Positions 10,055 to 21,945 of a stretch of 64,000 nucleotides of DNA are shown piece by piece. The DNA comes from Cinnamomum chago (lineage: Eukaryota > Streptophyta > Magnoliopsida > Laurales > Lauraceae). The position numbers and the translations under genes were made by a program. The DNA is taken from positions 67,133,501 through 67,197,500 of the forward strand of contig CP142458.1 of assembly GCA_038049695.1 (NCBI GenBank), in the 5' to 3' direction. Every line of letters begins with the position of its first letter. The first letter of the stretch is position 1. Below the pieces are notes generated by a model. It made no database searches. It was given only the letters and a program-made list of their open reading frames with translations, and was not told where the DNA came from.

Positions 10055-11717
10055 TCCTTTCCCCCATTTGACCTTGCCACCGTCTTCCAAGTCTCGAAGA
10101 TTTTGGAGATAGTCTGGGGGGAGCATGGTGTGAAATTTCGCAAGTGTACGAAATCATTCAAGTAATATAGTATGAAAATAACGATATGAACTCTAGAAAA
10201 TTACTTATTACCAATTACCAAAATAAATTATTCCTATTACTATCTGATTAAACGAAAATTGAATGGATTAGAAAACTAAAAATAACAAATCACAATTCGA
10301 AAAGGAAACAAGTTGCAAAACAATATGACCAAACCTAGGGCATAGACTTCACACCAATTTACTCCTATGTTTTGACAAACTATGCTATTTTTGCTAAGCC
10401 TTCACTAACGACCAAATTCCCTTAAGTTCCAACATTTTCTCTCGAACAATTACCGGATTAACTCTCAATTACCAATTTAAAATACCTTTAAATTGAATTT
10501 AGGTCCTAAGAGTGTACTAAGCCTTTTGGAATTTCTAAAAGTCACATAGGTAACGTTTAGTATCTCTACTATTCATTTAACCTACGGTAATTATTATTTA
10601 GACTGGCTAGATTTTATCTCTCGATCTCAACCTAGCCCATTAAATCAATCAACTCTCTGGTACCAAAAGAATTGAAAGCAATAAGAACAATAATAAAAAC
10701 TTAGAGAAGAATTGCTTAACAAAGTTTAACATAAATCCATCAAAGCATAATCATAAATTGGGCTACATGTTAGCCCTAGAAAATAAATTTAGTTCATGTT
10801 CAAAAGAAAAGAAACAACAATTGAAAAATTAAACATCATGAATTCTAGAGACAAGGATAAGAAGACTTCACAAAGTGATAGACCAAGACTCCAATGAAGG
10901 AATGAAAGCTTGAACTCCAAAATCTTGATGCACCGTTCTCTATCTCCCCCCTTTACTTCCAATCTCTCAATCCCTCTGTTAAAATCCCTTCACAGCCGCC
11001 CCTCCATTCCTCCTCCTTGCTTGTCTCTTCCTTTCTTTTTCCCAAAAACAAACTCTCTATTCCAATCCCCAAAAATCCTCCACCGCCTCCCCTTTAGTTC
11101 ACCAAGTCCCAGCCTTCCTAATAGGAAGATTCGGCCAGCTTTCTTTGACTCCAAACTTTCTTCTTATTTGCAAATTGGACCAAGACTTCTAAGTTGGGCT
11201 TCTAGTCTAATGGGCTTCAATTCTGATCCAAGTTTTATTCTAAGATCCAATTAGGTCTAGTTCAAATGTGAAAAGTCGGTTTTGCCCTCCCTTCTTCCTT
11301 CTTGCTCAAATCTGTCCAGATAAGATGGCTGATTTCGAGCATGATAACTCCAGAATCTGGCAAAGTCGTGAACGTGAGAATTGTGGCCCTTCGAGTTAGC
11401 TTTCCAACGCTTCAAGAATCTCCCAATTCCGAGGTCTATAGCTCAAGTTATTGCGGAAATACTGAAACATGTTCCAGAACTCATGAATTGCACTCAAATC
11501 TTCTTGTTTTATTCAAAACCTAATAAAATCATAAAAGAGATAAAAGTGAGAATAATCTATTGAAATTAAGACCTAAAAAGCAAACATATGAGTAATTAGG
11601 GCATGAAATGGATATACAAATTTAAGCCTATCAGAGCAGGCCGAGCAGCCCACTGCATTCAAACCAACTGAGGATCAATTTCCATATCAGTTGCATGACC
11701 CTGCAATTAAGAAATAG
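10055..11717 (+). pseudogene. Short reading frame split by the solo LTR
   Basis: If the insertion at 10126-11633 and one copy of its target duplication are removed, a frame of 49 codons runs from after TAA at 10052-10054 to TAG at 11715-11717. The left part reads SFPPFDLATVFQVSKILEIV and the right part AEQPTAFKPTEDQFPYQL, with a non-repetitive composition that looks coding. I do not recognise it. A frame of this length can occur by chance, and no intron or start codon is evident. Confidence 0.25.
10126..11633 (-). mobile_element. Solo LTR of an LTR retrotransposon, 5-bp TSD
   Basis: A 1,508-bp sequence starts TGGTGTGAAATTTCGCAAG and ends AAGCCTATCA, so it has TG...CA ends. It is flanked by a perfect 5-bp direct repeat GAGCA (10121-10125 and 11634-11638). 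It carries no gag, protease, RT or integrase frame, which fits a solo LTR left by recombination between two LTRs. The minus-strand orientation is inferred from recalled similarity to Gypsy-type LTRs whose 3' end reads TTGCGAAATTTCACACCA. The perfect TSD suggests a fairly recent insertion. Confidence 0.8.
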
Positions 11718-13260
11718 ATGGTCCACCGATGCTACAATTTTACATCTTTTAATATATTTAGTCTTCGGTTGGATGATAGTTAATTGATTGGAAGAAGAAT
11801 TATATTAGTTTGGGTTTCTGTAGAATGCCAGAGGTTTCTTTTGAAATTTTGGAGTTTTTCTTAGGCACTCTTCATCCCTGTAGGAGAATTCTGCACTGCA
11901 TTTATGACAATGCATTCAATTCTATCATCTTGGCACCTTATTCATGAAGCTTGAACTCCATCATGGGTTCATTTTCATTCTATCATCTGAATGCTAGTTA
12001 TGATGCTGCCGTTTGGATTGACTCTTCTGGGGCTAGAACTAAGGCCTGTATTGCACACTTTGGTGTTAAATTACAGTAAAAAATTACTTGCATCAGCCTT
12101 ATGACAATATCACAGATATGAATGGAATCAGATGCTCATCAGGTTAGTGCTGGGGTTTATTCCCTTCAGCTATTGATTTACACTGTTGATTTGGATAAGA
12201 AGGCAATATACGCTAGTCAAACTGGCTTGATTCTTTCATCAAGGGCGCTCATGTTAAGGCACATACCCATCTTATCATCTGTATAAATGTGAGGATATGA
12301 CACTCTTGGGGTAATTGGTGTGATTCCATCAGTGGCACTTGGCCAACATCCCAGCCATTCATTTGTAATACAATCTACATGTAACAGCCATTTGATGTCA
12401 AATGAGAATTTTCCAGCTTGCTGTCTTGTTGATAATGGATCATCCAACACTTTGTGTCAATTGTATAAACAGGATGCTGGTGGTAGTTAACACATCTGTT
12501 TGACCTCATGTTCAGAGATACTGTATTTGTCTTATTGTTGAACATGAATCATTAGCCATCGTGACACATATCAGGTCAGATGCCGACCAAGTTGAGTGAG
12601 GCTTTGATGAGTTTGGCCTGTGCCGACTGATGCTGCTTCTGATTTGCCGGATTTCTATCCATTTAGTTTGAACTCCTTTTCCATTCATGTTCTAATTGAC
12701 TTTATCCCTCTTTTGTTCACATCAGCTATTGAATAAGATTTAACACTTGATTAGAGGCATAAAAAAAATCATAGATATAGTGTGCAGGTGAATCTTATAC
12801 TTGTGGGAAGCAGAGGACACCACTCACTTGTTATTAATTATCCATTTGCATATGTGTTTTGTAGCCATTTCCTTAATCCATTTGTGTCATTTGGTGATGC
12901 CTTGTCCAGTGAAAAAATTTAGGGATTTTTGGATTTCAATCTAGGAGGGGTTCTGTATTATAGAAATCTATTTTGGTTGATGTGATATGATATGGTCTAT
13001 ATGGCTTGAACATGCTAGGACATTTCAAGATCTACCCAGAGCAGTGTATGAAGTTGCTACGAGGTGCAATCTGTGATTTTTTTTTGTAGGTCAACCTAAT
13101 TAAGGAGTTTGGTAACATCTACAAATCTGATATATGGAGATGCTGTTGGAATAGTGATTCTACACTTTTTAGCTTGTGATTAGCCTTTCTTGGGCTTGTA
13201 TCTCTATTTCGTTTAACGAAAAAAATAGTTATAATTCAGGGAAAAAAGATGGTTAAGTTG
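11718..13260. other. Stretch without a recognised gene
   Basis: AT-rich DNA downstream of the solo LTR. No frame on either strand looks coding and no element borders were found. Confidence 0.4.
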
Positions 13261-13261
13261 T

Positions 13262-13400
13262 TGAAAATGAGGATAGGCTTGGGAGTGGGAGCCTGCTTTT
13301 ACTGCCAGTCCCAAGCCCGGGTAAGGGAGGAGGGTTGCGTTATGTAGGTTGATAGTCAGCGTAAAATTGTCATAATCCAAATACCCTAACATGATGATGA
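13262..13400 (+). mobile_element. LINE 5'-region fragment
   Basis: The sequence GCCTGCTTTTACTGCCAGTC followed by CCAAGCCCGGGTAAGG and GAGGAGGGTTGCGTTATG, then CAGCGTAAAA, matches what I recall as the 5' part of plant RTE-type LINEs whose endonuclease part lies at 15-18 kb. A shorter copy in opposite orientation is at about 14467-14560 (GGCTTGGGACCGGCAGTAAAAAC). Confidence 0.45.
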
Positions 13401-14099
13401 TGATGGGTGGGGCATTCGGTTTGATGTCTTGTTTTCCTATTCTTTATGGGGCCTTCGCAAAATGGATTTTAATGTATGGATGTTTTGAGACTGATCAAGA
13501 AAAGAAAGAAAACAAAAAACATGGATACTTTTTTTTGCGTGGCCTGCCACTTGCCCTAGAATGGCAAGGTTTTTCTGCCATTGCCAGGGACTAATCCTTG
13601 GTCTGCCTTAATGCAGGGCAAGTGCCTTGCCACTGATTCGATAGTGGGTTGGCAATGTATGGATGTTTTGAGTATGGGTCCTTGCAAATGTATGGATCCA
13701 ATAGTGGGTTGGCAAAGTATGGATGTATTGATTTTATTGGGGTTATTTTGGAATCTCTAGTTCTGACCTTTTGACTTTATTGCTTTGTTAAATAAGCCAT
13801 TCAGAAGGGACATACACTAAAGGGAACACAATAGAGTCATATGGAGTTTGAACAAGTTTTCTTAGTGAGGTACATCTTGGAGGGATAGTATCGATAGGGT
13901 GGTTTGAAATTGGGTGTCTATGGGTCCTCAATTTGTTTCTTTCCTCAACACGAGCGGTAGACCTAATGCCTTTTGTTCCTTAGCTAGGGTTGGCTTAGAC
14001 TCCTAGAGACTTTTTGTTGGCTGGCCTTGGACAACACAATCCTCATCTTCTGTCTTCTTCACAACCCGGGGCGGGGGGGGGCGGGTGGGTGGAGGGGGG

Positions 14100-14290
14100 G
14101 GGGGTTTTAAAAATCGCTGGAGGCGACTCGGGGTCGGCCTTCATCAAGCCGGGTTGAGTTGAGTCCCCATCCCAACTCCATCTTCTTCTTCTTAACAAAC
14201 CCCCTCTCAAGCCCCTTCTTCTTAAACCCTCTGCCAAACCCTAGGCCAACAAAACTCAATAAGTCCTCTCTCTCTCGGTCCATGCTTGGC
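14100..14290. repeat. Truncated copy of the 18068-18752 repeat
   Basis: TTTTAAAAATC, a GACTCGG-rich stretch, then CCCATCCCAACTCCATCTTC occur here in the same order as at 18070-18200 (TTTTAAAAATC, GAGTCGGC, CCCTATCCCAACTC, CATCTTCTTC). A G-rich run precedes it. Only the left part of the family is present. Confidence 0.5.
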
Positions 14291-14466
14291 CAAGTTGCAT
14301 GTTACCCAGCCGACTTGATTGGAATTGAACTCAGACTTGGCCACGCCAAGCTCGAGTATGATATTATCATCAAAGCCTTGTCCCAAGTCCCAATTGTGTT
14401 GGGGTTGGTTACATCAATTCGGTTTTTCCATTCCGATCTTCTCCGAATTCATGTTTGGATTGTGAC

Positions 14467-14560
14467 AAAAGTTTTATGCTGGCTGTCAACTACCCAACGC
14501 AGCCCTTCTGGGCTTGGGACCGGCAGTAAAAACTTAATACTTAACCCTTACCATTCATGA
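14467..14560 (-). mobile_element. LINE 5'-region fragment, inverted
   Basis: The reverse complement reads GTTTTTACTGCCGGTCCCAA then GCCCAGAAGGGCTGCGTTGG and TTGACAGCCAGCATAAAAC, a diverged copy of the 13262-13400 segment. Confidence 0.4.
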
Positions 14561-14920
14561 CAGCCTTTTTTTTTTTTTTTGTGGTCCCACTTGAGATGTC
14601 TGTTCTTGATCCATACTTGAGGCTGCTTTTTCAGATATTGTAGTTGACGGATACAGTTGATTCATTTACATTTATTGACAGCTATTGCTGATAAACACTG
14701 TTAGCAAAATTTTATTTTACATGCATTTATAGGTATAGATGAACTTAGTTTGTATATTAATATACATGCACATGTCTTTCCTCCCTTCTTCTGCCATGTG
14801 GTGTTTATTGTTAGGTCTCAAGCCTAGACAAAGGAGGATTGTGTTGGATTGGCAGTCAGCTATAGAAACTTCCTGTGCCTCAGTATGGGTTCCGGTGATT
14901 TTTAGCCCATTTGAGTGTGA

Positions 14921-15050
14921 TATTTACCCATAATGCTAAGGCATTCTTCTCAAAATTTTGCACTACGACTTAACTAGAATGGGTTGGTTAAGGTGTCCCA
15001 TTGAAGTAATAAACGAACTAGGGGCAACTGGGGAGAGAAATAAACAAGGA
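14921..15050 (+). mobile_element. LINE fragment upstream of the endonuclease part, first copy
   Basis: Shares ATTTACCCATAATGCTAA, ATGGGTTGGTTAAGG, CATTGAAGTAAT and GGGGAGAGAAATAA in the same order with 15100-15260, which lies immediately downstream. This is a truncated tandem copy of the region just before the endonuclease domain. Confidence 0.55.
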
Positions 15051-15099
15051 CTTTTGTAATGAGTTTCACTGGTATTTAGCTTTTTTCATGTGAGTGTCA

Positions 15100-15890
15100 T
15101 ATTTACCCATAATGCTAATGCAGCTTCTGAAATGACGCACTATAACTTAAATAGATTATAGCATTTAGTGAGTATGGGTTGGTTAAGGCATCCTGTTGAA
15201 GCCCATTGAAGTAATGAATGCCATAGGGGCGGGTGGGGAGAGAAATAAGCAAGGACTTGCACTGTTGCACGCCTTCAGCAGCAGGACGTGTTAAGATGGC
15301 AACTAAAGTAAAACTAAGATGGGCCTCTTGTAACATGGGTACTTTAATGGGAAAGATCTTGCAACTAGTAGATACTATGAAGAAGAGGATAATATAGATT
15401 GTTTGTTGGGGACTAAGTGGAATGCGGAGAAGGCTGGGGACCTTGGGGAAAGGTTCAAGCTTTCTATGTAGAAAACTGGAATACTAGTAATGGAGTGGCC
15501 TTTGTAGTTGAGAAAAACTTAGATGAAAATGTAAAGGTGAAGAGTAAGGATAAAGGGTCAAAATGGTCTAGATTACATTAGGTGCAAAAATCCTAAACAT
15601 TGTCTGTGCTTATGTGCACAAAGCGGGCGTTTAAGCGAAAATGAGAATTTTTTTTTTTTTTTTTGAACTTGATGGATGAGATATTGCAAGATGTACTTTG
15701 ATGGAATAAGTATTGTAGTTGCAGGGGAGATATAGTTTGGTCAGCAGAACGATGGAGGACACCTTCTTGACTTTGAAGTTGACTTCGATCTAGCATTAGC
15801 CAGCACACACTTTGAGAAGGAAGAACACCTTTTAACAGTTAAGAGCATCTCATATAGATCACAAATAGATTGCTTCTTAGGCATAGAAAA
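15100..15890 (+). mobile_element. LINE endonuclease-domain remnant, copy A
   Basis: Translated in pieces with frameshifts, this gives the apurinic-endonuclease-like domain of plant LINEs that are often annotated as craniofacial development protein 2-like. Visible words are RWASCNMGTLMGK followed by LLGTKWNAEKA, and near the end a degenerate TYF..REEHLITFK region at about 15800-15850. It carries several stops and frameshifts and cannot encode an active protein. Copy B is at 17040-17890. Confidence 0.65.
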
Positions 15891-15902
15891 TTATCAATTT
15901 GT

Positions 15903-16255
15903 AATGTATCATTTGGCAATCAAATCCTTGGGGATTCGTCACCAGTTTTCCACAGAGTTGTGGAAATCCCATGTTTGGCAATTGTAAATCCCCAAGGATT
16001 TGGGCCAGTGGATATCCTCATTTTTGAGGATTTATTGGTCTGACCCCTACCCATAAGATTTGGAGATCCTCATCTTTCTGGGGTTACACACCGATACCAG
16101 TTTTTCTTAGCTATATGCATTGATATACACTGATATTGATGTAAAATTCTCAGCTATTCAAATTCTCAACAAGGATTCCCTGTTCTTGGGGCAGTGAAGA
16201 ATCCTCAAATCTCCAGATTCCTCACAGATTCCTCACCTGTTACCAAACATGCCAT
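15903..16255. mobile_element. MITE-like insertion within the LINE copy
   Basis: The left part ATCATTTGGCAATCAAATCC and right part GTTACCAAACATGCCAT are imperfect inverted relatives, and GGATTTGGAGATCC-type motifs occur inside in both orientations. It separates the copy A endonuclease part from the next LINE segment. The class is not determined. Confidence 0.4.
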
Positions 16256-17036
16256 AAAGATTGTAAATTCGTCTCCCATAACTCAATGTGGGATAATGAT
16301 TTTGGCTATTTTGGTTAAGAGTATAGTAGCAACGAAAGGAGTGAGGGATTGACTATAAATATAATGTTCTGATGGATAGGGGAAAGAATAACAACATTTA
16401 AGGAAAGTCTTGAGGCTAGGCAGCCGAATTGGTAAATGAATTCTGATGAGTTTTGGGATCAGATGGCAGCTTGTATTGAACAAGTTGTCAAATATATTCT
16501 TAGAGAATCTAAGGGGGAATAAGGGCTGGACACATGTGACATGTTAGTGTGATGCTGCATGCTGGGATTAGAAAGCAGTTCCAGTTCCTCTTATATCGAA
16601 CAGGTTGGACATTCAGCCTAATGATGTTGGATTTTGTGGTTTAGAGTAGAGTAGCTTATAAAGGAGTGAGGGATGGCCTAAAAATCAAACGGTCTTTTGT
16701 ATATGTGGAAAAATAACAACAATTATAGAATTTCTTGAGGCAAGGCAAGTGGAATTGGTATTTGATCAGATAACCACTTGTGTTAAACAGGTTGAAAAAA
16801 GAGGTTCTTTGGGAATCCAAGGGGAATAAGAGTTGGAACGTAGAGCCAATTCGTTGCAACTCACTTGCACACACATGCATGGAAAGGCTTTTTCGGCAAA
16901 GTCGCTAAAAGAAGTTCAAAATGTTTTCTTTCTGCTTGGAAATTTGGAATGTTTTCGTTGGCATCACATAATTCTTGATGTACAGAAACATGCCTGTAAG
17001 GAAACCTGGTGGTGGAACACATTAAAATAGAGCCAA
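16256..17036 (+). mobile_element. LINE linker region, two diverged copies in tandem
   Basis: Segments 16260-16530 and 16610-16830 share GGAGTGAGGGAT, AATAACAACA, TCTTGAGGC, GGGGGAATAAG-like words in the same order. They correspond to the region between endonuclease and reverse transcriptase. The second copy ends at about 17000 with CKETWWWNTLK, the family word KETWWWNEEVQ. Both copies are degenerate. Confidence 0.55.
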
Positions 17037-17039
17037 AAG

Positions 17040-17890
17040 GAATTAGTTTTTTCATTAGTATTATATATATCCCTGATGCTAAGGCATTCTTCAGAAGTGA
17101 CGGGGTACGACTTAATTGTAGCATGAACATGGGTTCGAGGCGTCCCTTTGAAGTAGTGAAACAAAATGGGGGCAGGTGGGGAGGAAGAAATGTGCAAGGG
17201 ATCCCACACCTTTGAAGGGAAAAACATGTTATGATGGTAGATTACAAACTAAGATGGGCCTCTTGCAACTTAGTTACTTGAGTAGAAAGAGCTTGCAATA
17301 GATATTATGAAAAGAGGATAGATATAGGTTGTTTTTAGGGGACTAAGTGGAAGGGGGAGACGAAGAAGGCTTGGGACCTTGGGGAAGGGTTCAAGCATTT
17401 CTATATAGGAAACTAAAATTCTAGAAATGGAGTAGGCATTGTAGTTGAGAAAAAAATTTAAGGGATAAGAATGTAAAGGCGAAGAGGAATGATTATATTA
17501 GGTGCAAAAATCCTTAACATTGTTAGCATGTGCGCAAACCGGGGGTTTAAGTGAAAATGAGAAAAAGATCTTTTTGAATTTGATGGATAATAGAATGCAT
17601 GATATACTGGTTGGAGTAAGTTTAGTTAGAGGAGACCTTGAAAATGGTGATGTTGATGAAAAAGAATGGATACGTCATAACATGTGGGAGATATAGTTTT
17701 GATCGACAAAATGACGGGGATACTGTTCTTGACTTCCCTTTGACTTTTGATCTGGCATTAGCTAGCATGTACTTTGACAAGAAGAAAGAACACCTTTTAA
17801 CAGTTAAGAGCAGCTCATACAAAATAATCAATTTGTCTTCCTTGCCGCCGTCATCGTCATCAAAACTGTCCCAAATTGTAGGAGTCGGCT
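17040..17890 (+). mobile_element. LINE endonuclease-domain remnant, copy B
   Basis: Repeats copy A from ATGCTAAGGCATTCTTCAGA onward. Frames within it read LLGTKW-like sequence near 17330, GGLSENEKKIFLNLMDNRM near 17540 and GDTVLDFPLTFDLALASMYF then KKKEHLLTVKSSSYKI near 17720-17830. These match the C-terminal half of the LINE endonuclease (ETILDFAVAYDL...). Frameshifts interrupt it. Copy A and copy B are both on + with linker sequence between them, so this is a rearranged or serially inserted array rather than one element. Confidence 0.65.
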
Positions 17891-18067
17891 GAATGAATTT
17901 TGTTTCTCCATTCTGATCTATCCTAATCCAAATCCTTGGATGGGTTTCAATTCTTCAGATCCATTGTTACTACTTCCGTCCATGCCCTCCTCGGTCTTCT
18001 CCTTTTCCTTAGTGGGCCATCAACACGTATAGAAAAACTTTTACTCAATGAACATTGTTGTTGGCTT

Positions 18068-18752
18068 GCATTGTAGGGTTTTAAAAATCAGTCGAGTCTG
18101 AGTCGGCTTGACCGAATTGACTCAGACTTCGACTCAGCCTGAGTTCGACTCGGCTGAGTCCCTATCCCAACTCTTTCTTCATCTTCTTCTTTCTCAACAA
18201 CCCCAACTTTCTTTGAAACCCTCTTTTGAACTCTTACCCCTAATCCAACTTCGTCTTTCACACCCTAACCCAATAAACCTTTCCCAATTCTAATCCCACA
18301 AAACTCAGTATATCCTTTCTCTTAAATTCTAGCTTATCAAACTCCCTCTGAAAAAAGGGGAAAAAGAGTCATGGAATTCCTTCCCGTCGTCATCGAGAAA
18401 GCTCCAACATCCCCTAGGTTTTTCTATAGTACTTCGGGAGACTTTTTTTTATAAGGAAGACTCAAAGCATGCAATTGAGAAGAGAGCCTTGCATTTACCA
18501 TATGCCAATGAGAGGAGTTTTGCAAGTGTGGGGGCGTTATTTTATATGATTGCTGCTTGGAAAAAGGGTGAGGGGATTGATGTGCTTTATGCTTGAGGAA
18601 CAGGAGAGGGGAGAGAGCCCTCTTTTAGAGAAAAGAAGAGGGGAAAAGGTGTGCACTAAGTTCCCTAAAAAAAGAAAAGTACATGTAACTTGGTTTAGTT
18701 GAGTCACTCCAGCTCGGCTGAGTCCGAGTCCAATATTTAAACACTACTGCAA
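18068..18752. mobile_element. Terminal-inverted-repeat element with GACTC-rich ends
   Basis: The left end GTTTTAAAAATCAGTCGAGT followed by CTGAGTCGGCTTGA is an imperfect inverted match of the right end, whose reverse complement reads GTGTTTAAATATTGGACTCG then GACTCAGCCGAG. Length is about 685 bp. No transposase is visible. A truncated copy lies at 14100-14290. Confidence 0.5.
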
Positions 18753-18789
18753 TGGACATGTATGAACTATCTCAAACGAGTCTCTCTTA

Positions 18790-19990
18790 ATTTATAACTT
18801 ACTGATGCTATCCCTAGATGCTTTTGAAAGTGCGTATTTCTGATTCTATCTTTCATAGTTACCGCACATGTATCTCAATAATTTAATCCCTGCTACACTC
18901 ATTTTTGCGCGTGTTGCTTCTTGATTGGCCAATATTGCTCCACAGGCAATAGCTTCTATTTCTAATCACCATCCTGTAAAATTTTCTCTTCAACCTTGTC
19001 GGTAGGTGCCGATCACAAAGCACACTATAGAAGCAAGTCTCAACTCAAACCCTCCAGGTCTTAACCTACATTTAACATCTTCTGAGTCTTTGATTCCATC
19101 CTTACTAATTATTGAGCTAAGGTATCAAAATGAATCTCTTTGTGAGCTTCAATTCTCCAATGAAGTTGCAATTTATATATAATTTGTCGTTGTATGACTT
19201 AGTTTAAAGCCTTTGGATTCTGAAGTCTTCCACCATCTCTCAAGTTTGAACGCATTCCGTCTCTCTAGTCATCCAACAACATTGTATCAATTGCAAACAA
19301 CATACACCAAGGTATCTCTTGAATATGAGCAACTAACTCATCCATAATCAATGCAAAGAGATAAAGGGCTCATAGTCGACTCTTGATGCAAACTTATGGT
19401 CACTCAAAATCACAAGTCTTTCCACAAGTGCTTCTCACACTCTTATTGCTCACTCATACATGTCTTTAATGTTGTCAATTACTCAGTATAACCGCTTGGG
19501 ATACTCCTTTGATAAAAAACCACCAAATTAAATATTTATGTATCTTGTTGCAGGCTTGCTAAATCGATGAAGGCCATATGGGGACTTTTCCTCTTCTCTC
19601 GGTATTTTTTCATTAATTGCCTAAGTGAGAAGATGGCTTCCATAGTTGACCTCTCCGGCATAAATCAAATTGATTTTTAGATATCTTGTTACATTGTCTG
19701 AGTTTTTGCACTCTCTTTCCTAGTTTCATAGTGCGACTCATAAGTTTGATCTTACAATAATTGGTGCAACTTTATATATCCTTTGTTTGATTTATTATTG
19801 ACGAGCTTGATTGACCAAACCCATCCAATTTCTCCTAAGCATTTTGAAGCCTCTATCATAATGCCATCTGGCACTAGAGACTTTGTTGTCTTCATTTTTG
19901 CCAATGGTTCTTCACTACTTCACTGCCTTTTCACTGTGTTAAACACCTGCTGAATTGCTACTAATCCTCTGCAAACGCTGGCCTTAAATC
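18790..19990 (-). mobile_element. LINE reverse-transcriptase remnant
   Basis: On the minus strand, in pieces with stops and frameshifts, the order from N to C is: SLVPDGIMIEASKCLGEIGW (about 19870-19800), MEAIFSLRQLMKKYREKRK (about 19640-19570), LYLFALIMDELVAHIQEIPW (about 19370-19310), then the DKVEEKILQDG region near 19010-18970. These match the palm motifs of plant RTE-type reverse transcriptases (PYLFALVMDELT, MLFADDIVL; here the catalytic pair is degraded to AIDT). It faces opposite to the endonuclease copies at 15-18 kb, so it is a separate or inverted fragment. Confidence 0.7.
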
Positions 19991-21635
19991 TGGATTACCT
20001 AAATGCAACCCAAAATCCTTTACAATCAACACAGAATCTACATCTCTGAAACTCGTCTGAAATGCCTCTGTAAATGCGTCTTTAAGGTTTCAAGCACAAA
20101 CAAAACAATTCTCACTCAGTCCAGTCCATCACCCTTCCATCCACAGACCAGTCCCAATCACCTAAAACCCAGCTGAAATCTAACTAAACTGTCCCTGATA
20201 TATGTACATTGAACGTCCTTATTCTGCACTAAATTTCAGTTTTAAACCGACTCCAAACTCAGCTGGTTTAACTGCATAAATAAATCTTAAATTCAGCCAA
20301 CAGCAACCAAACCAGGCCTGATAGGGGTCAGGGTGTCTAGGTTTCCAAGAGGGGTTATCTTTGTAGATTTCTCAGTGGGTTGTTTTTGTATTTGTCAGAA
20401 AAGTTGGGGTTCATTCATGACTTTCCCATGGAGGGGTGTGCCTTTGCAAGTCAGAAAATGGAGGAGTTATCTGTAAATTTCCTATTAATGGCTGCATCTA
20501 ATTTTCATAAAATAGAAGGGTGTATATTTAAATTTCTGTGCAGGGGTGTCCTTATAATTGTCAAAAAAAGAGGGGCACATTTGTAAATTTTGCAGGGTGC
20601 AAATGGCTTGATTAACTGAACCATGTCCCACTTGTGCACAGTGAAACTCAAGCAACTGTACAGCTTGTCAGAATAAGCATTGTGTTGTGATTCTATGCAT
20701 TCATTCAATGTATATTTGTGAGTTCAAGGTTACTTGTAGGTTTTAATTGAAAAGGGGTGTGGGAATTGGTTGTTTTCCTTACAAAATTGTAGGACAAGAA
20801 ATTGGGATTGAGCATAGAAAAAGAGCTGCAAGTATTTAAGTGCCTCAAAGAAGGGGTGGTTGGTTATATTGCTGTTGGAAGTCACGTGTACCTGTTTGAG
20901 ATTAAGAATTGTGGTAGCAAGCATCCATCACCTTCAGTACCTAGTTAGGTGAGATTGTGATTTATACTTGTTATGATATCTTCGGTTGGTAAGGAATCTA
21001 GAAGATGTGGTCCACAGAAGATTGGAAATTGTAAGAGATTGCGTTCTTGGAAATTTTAATCTGGGTTTCACTGGATTTTGGTTCAGAAGTATTTATGACC
21101 ACTTAATTTCAATGATGTATATTGCAGTTGTGGTGATGAGGCTGGGCCCATTAAAATTTTCTCTTACCGATGTTCCTCTATGTGAGGCCCATCAATCTTT
21201 ATTATGTTTTGCAGTTTTCAGTTAACTATGTATTATTATTCTCTATCTTCAGCTGTACCCTTCGACGCCAGTAATTAGCCAATGAAAGTGATTATTAGGT
21301 TTTTATATGGTGAGGTATTTACTGACATGATAGTGGTGAATGATAAATGTGTAGGGCAAGGTTGTAGATGATGGAATTTCAGCACATCTGGTGATTGGGG
21401 TTTATTTTCACTGGGGGAACTGGGGAGAGAGTAGGGGAACTAGTTTTCAACAAAGATGAGCAAAATTGATGGTCACTTGTCACTGAGTAGTTCACTTTTT
21501 ATCCTTTTAAATCAGGGTTTTAGACCAGGATCTCACCCTGCAGCTTTGATAGCTTCCTAGTACTAGCCTGCTTATGTTTTGTTGTCTTGGATGTTTTTGA
21601 ACTGATGTATAGCACTTAAAACTTTTGTTCCCACA
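19991..21635. other. Stretch without a recognised gene
   Basis: No coding signal found. The part at 20320-20640 contains loose repeats of the form GAGGGGTG...TTTGTAAATTT (for example near 20350, 20430, 20510, 20580), which look like an old degenerate tandem array. Confidence 0.4.
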
Positions 21636-21639
21636 GTAG

Positions 21640-21945
21640 GAGGGATGGGCAATGGGTTGGGTTAACGGTGACCTACGATTAGGATTGGGTTTGGTTGTGT
21701 TTTTGATGGTTTTAATGCGGGTTTGCGCTGAGATTTCAACTCCAGTGTTGGTTCTGCTAAACTCGAAAAGATTATTTTAAGCAATATCAAAACCCAAACC
21801 TGATTTTGTGCCCCATCAGCGGGTTGGTTAGGTACTGCATATCTTGAATCCGTCAGGACTCAGGAGGTGAGTGTAGTACAAGGTGGAATAGGTGCAAGTT
21901 CGAGTGGGTCCGGGTTTACCTGAACTTGTTGCCATCACTAGAATA
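21640..21945. mobile_element. hAT-type MITE candidate
   Basis: The left end GGGATGGGCAATGGGTTGGG and the right end, whose reverse complement is TAGTGATGGCAACAAGTTCA, are imperfect inverted repeats of the type that starts many plant hAT MITEs. The interior carries GGGTTTG and AAACCC motifs. No clear 8-bp TSD was found. Confidence 0.4.
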
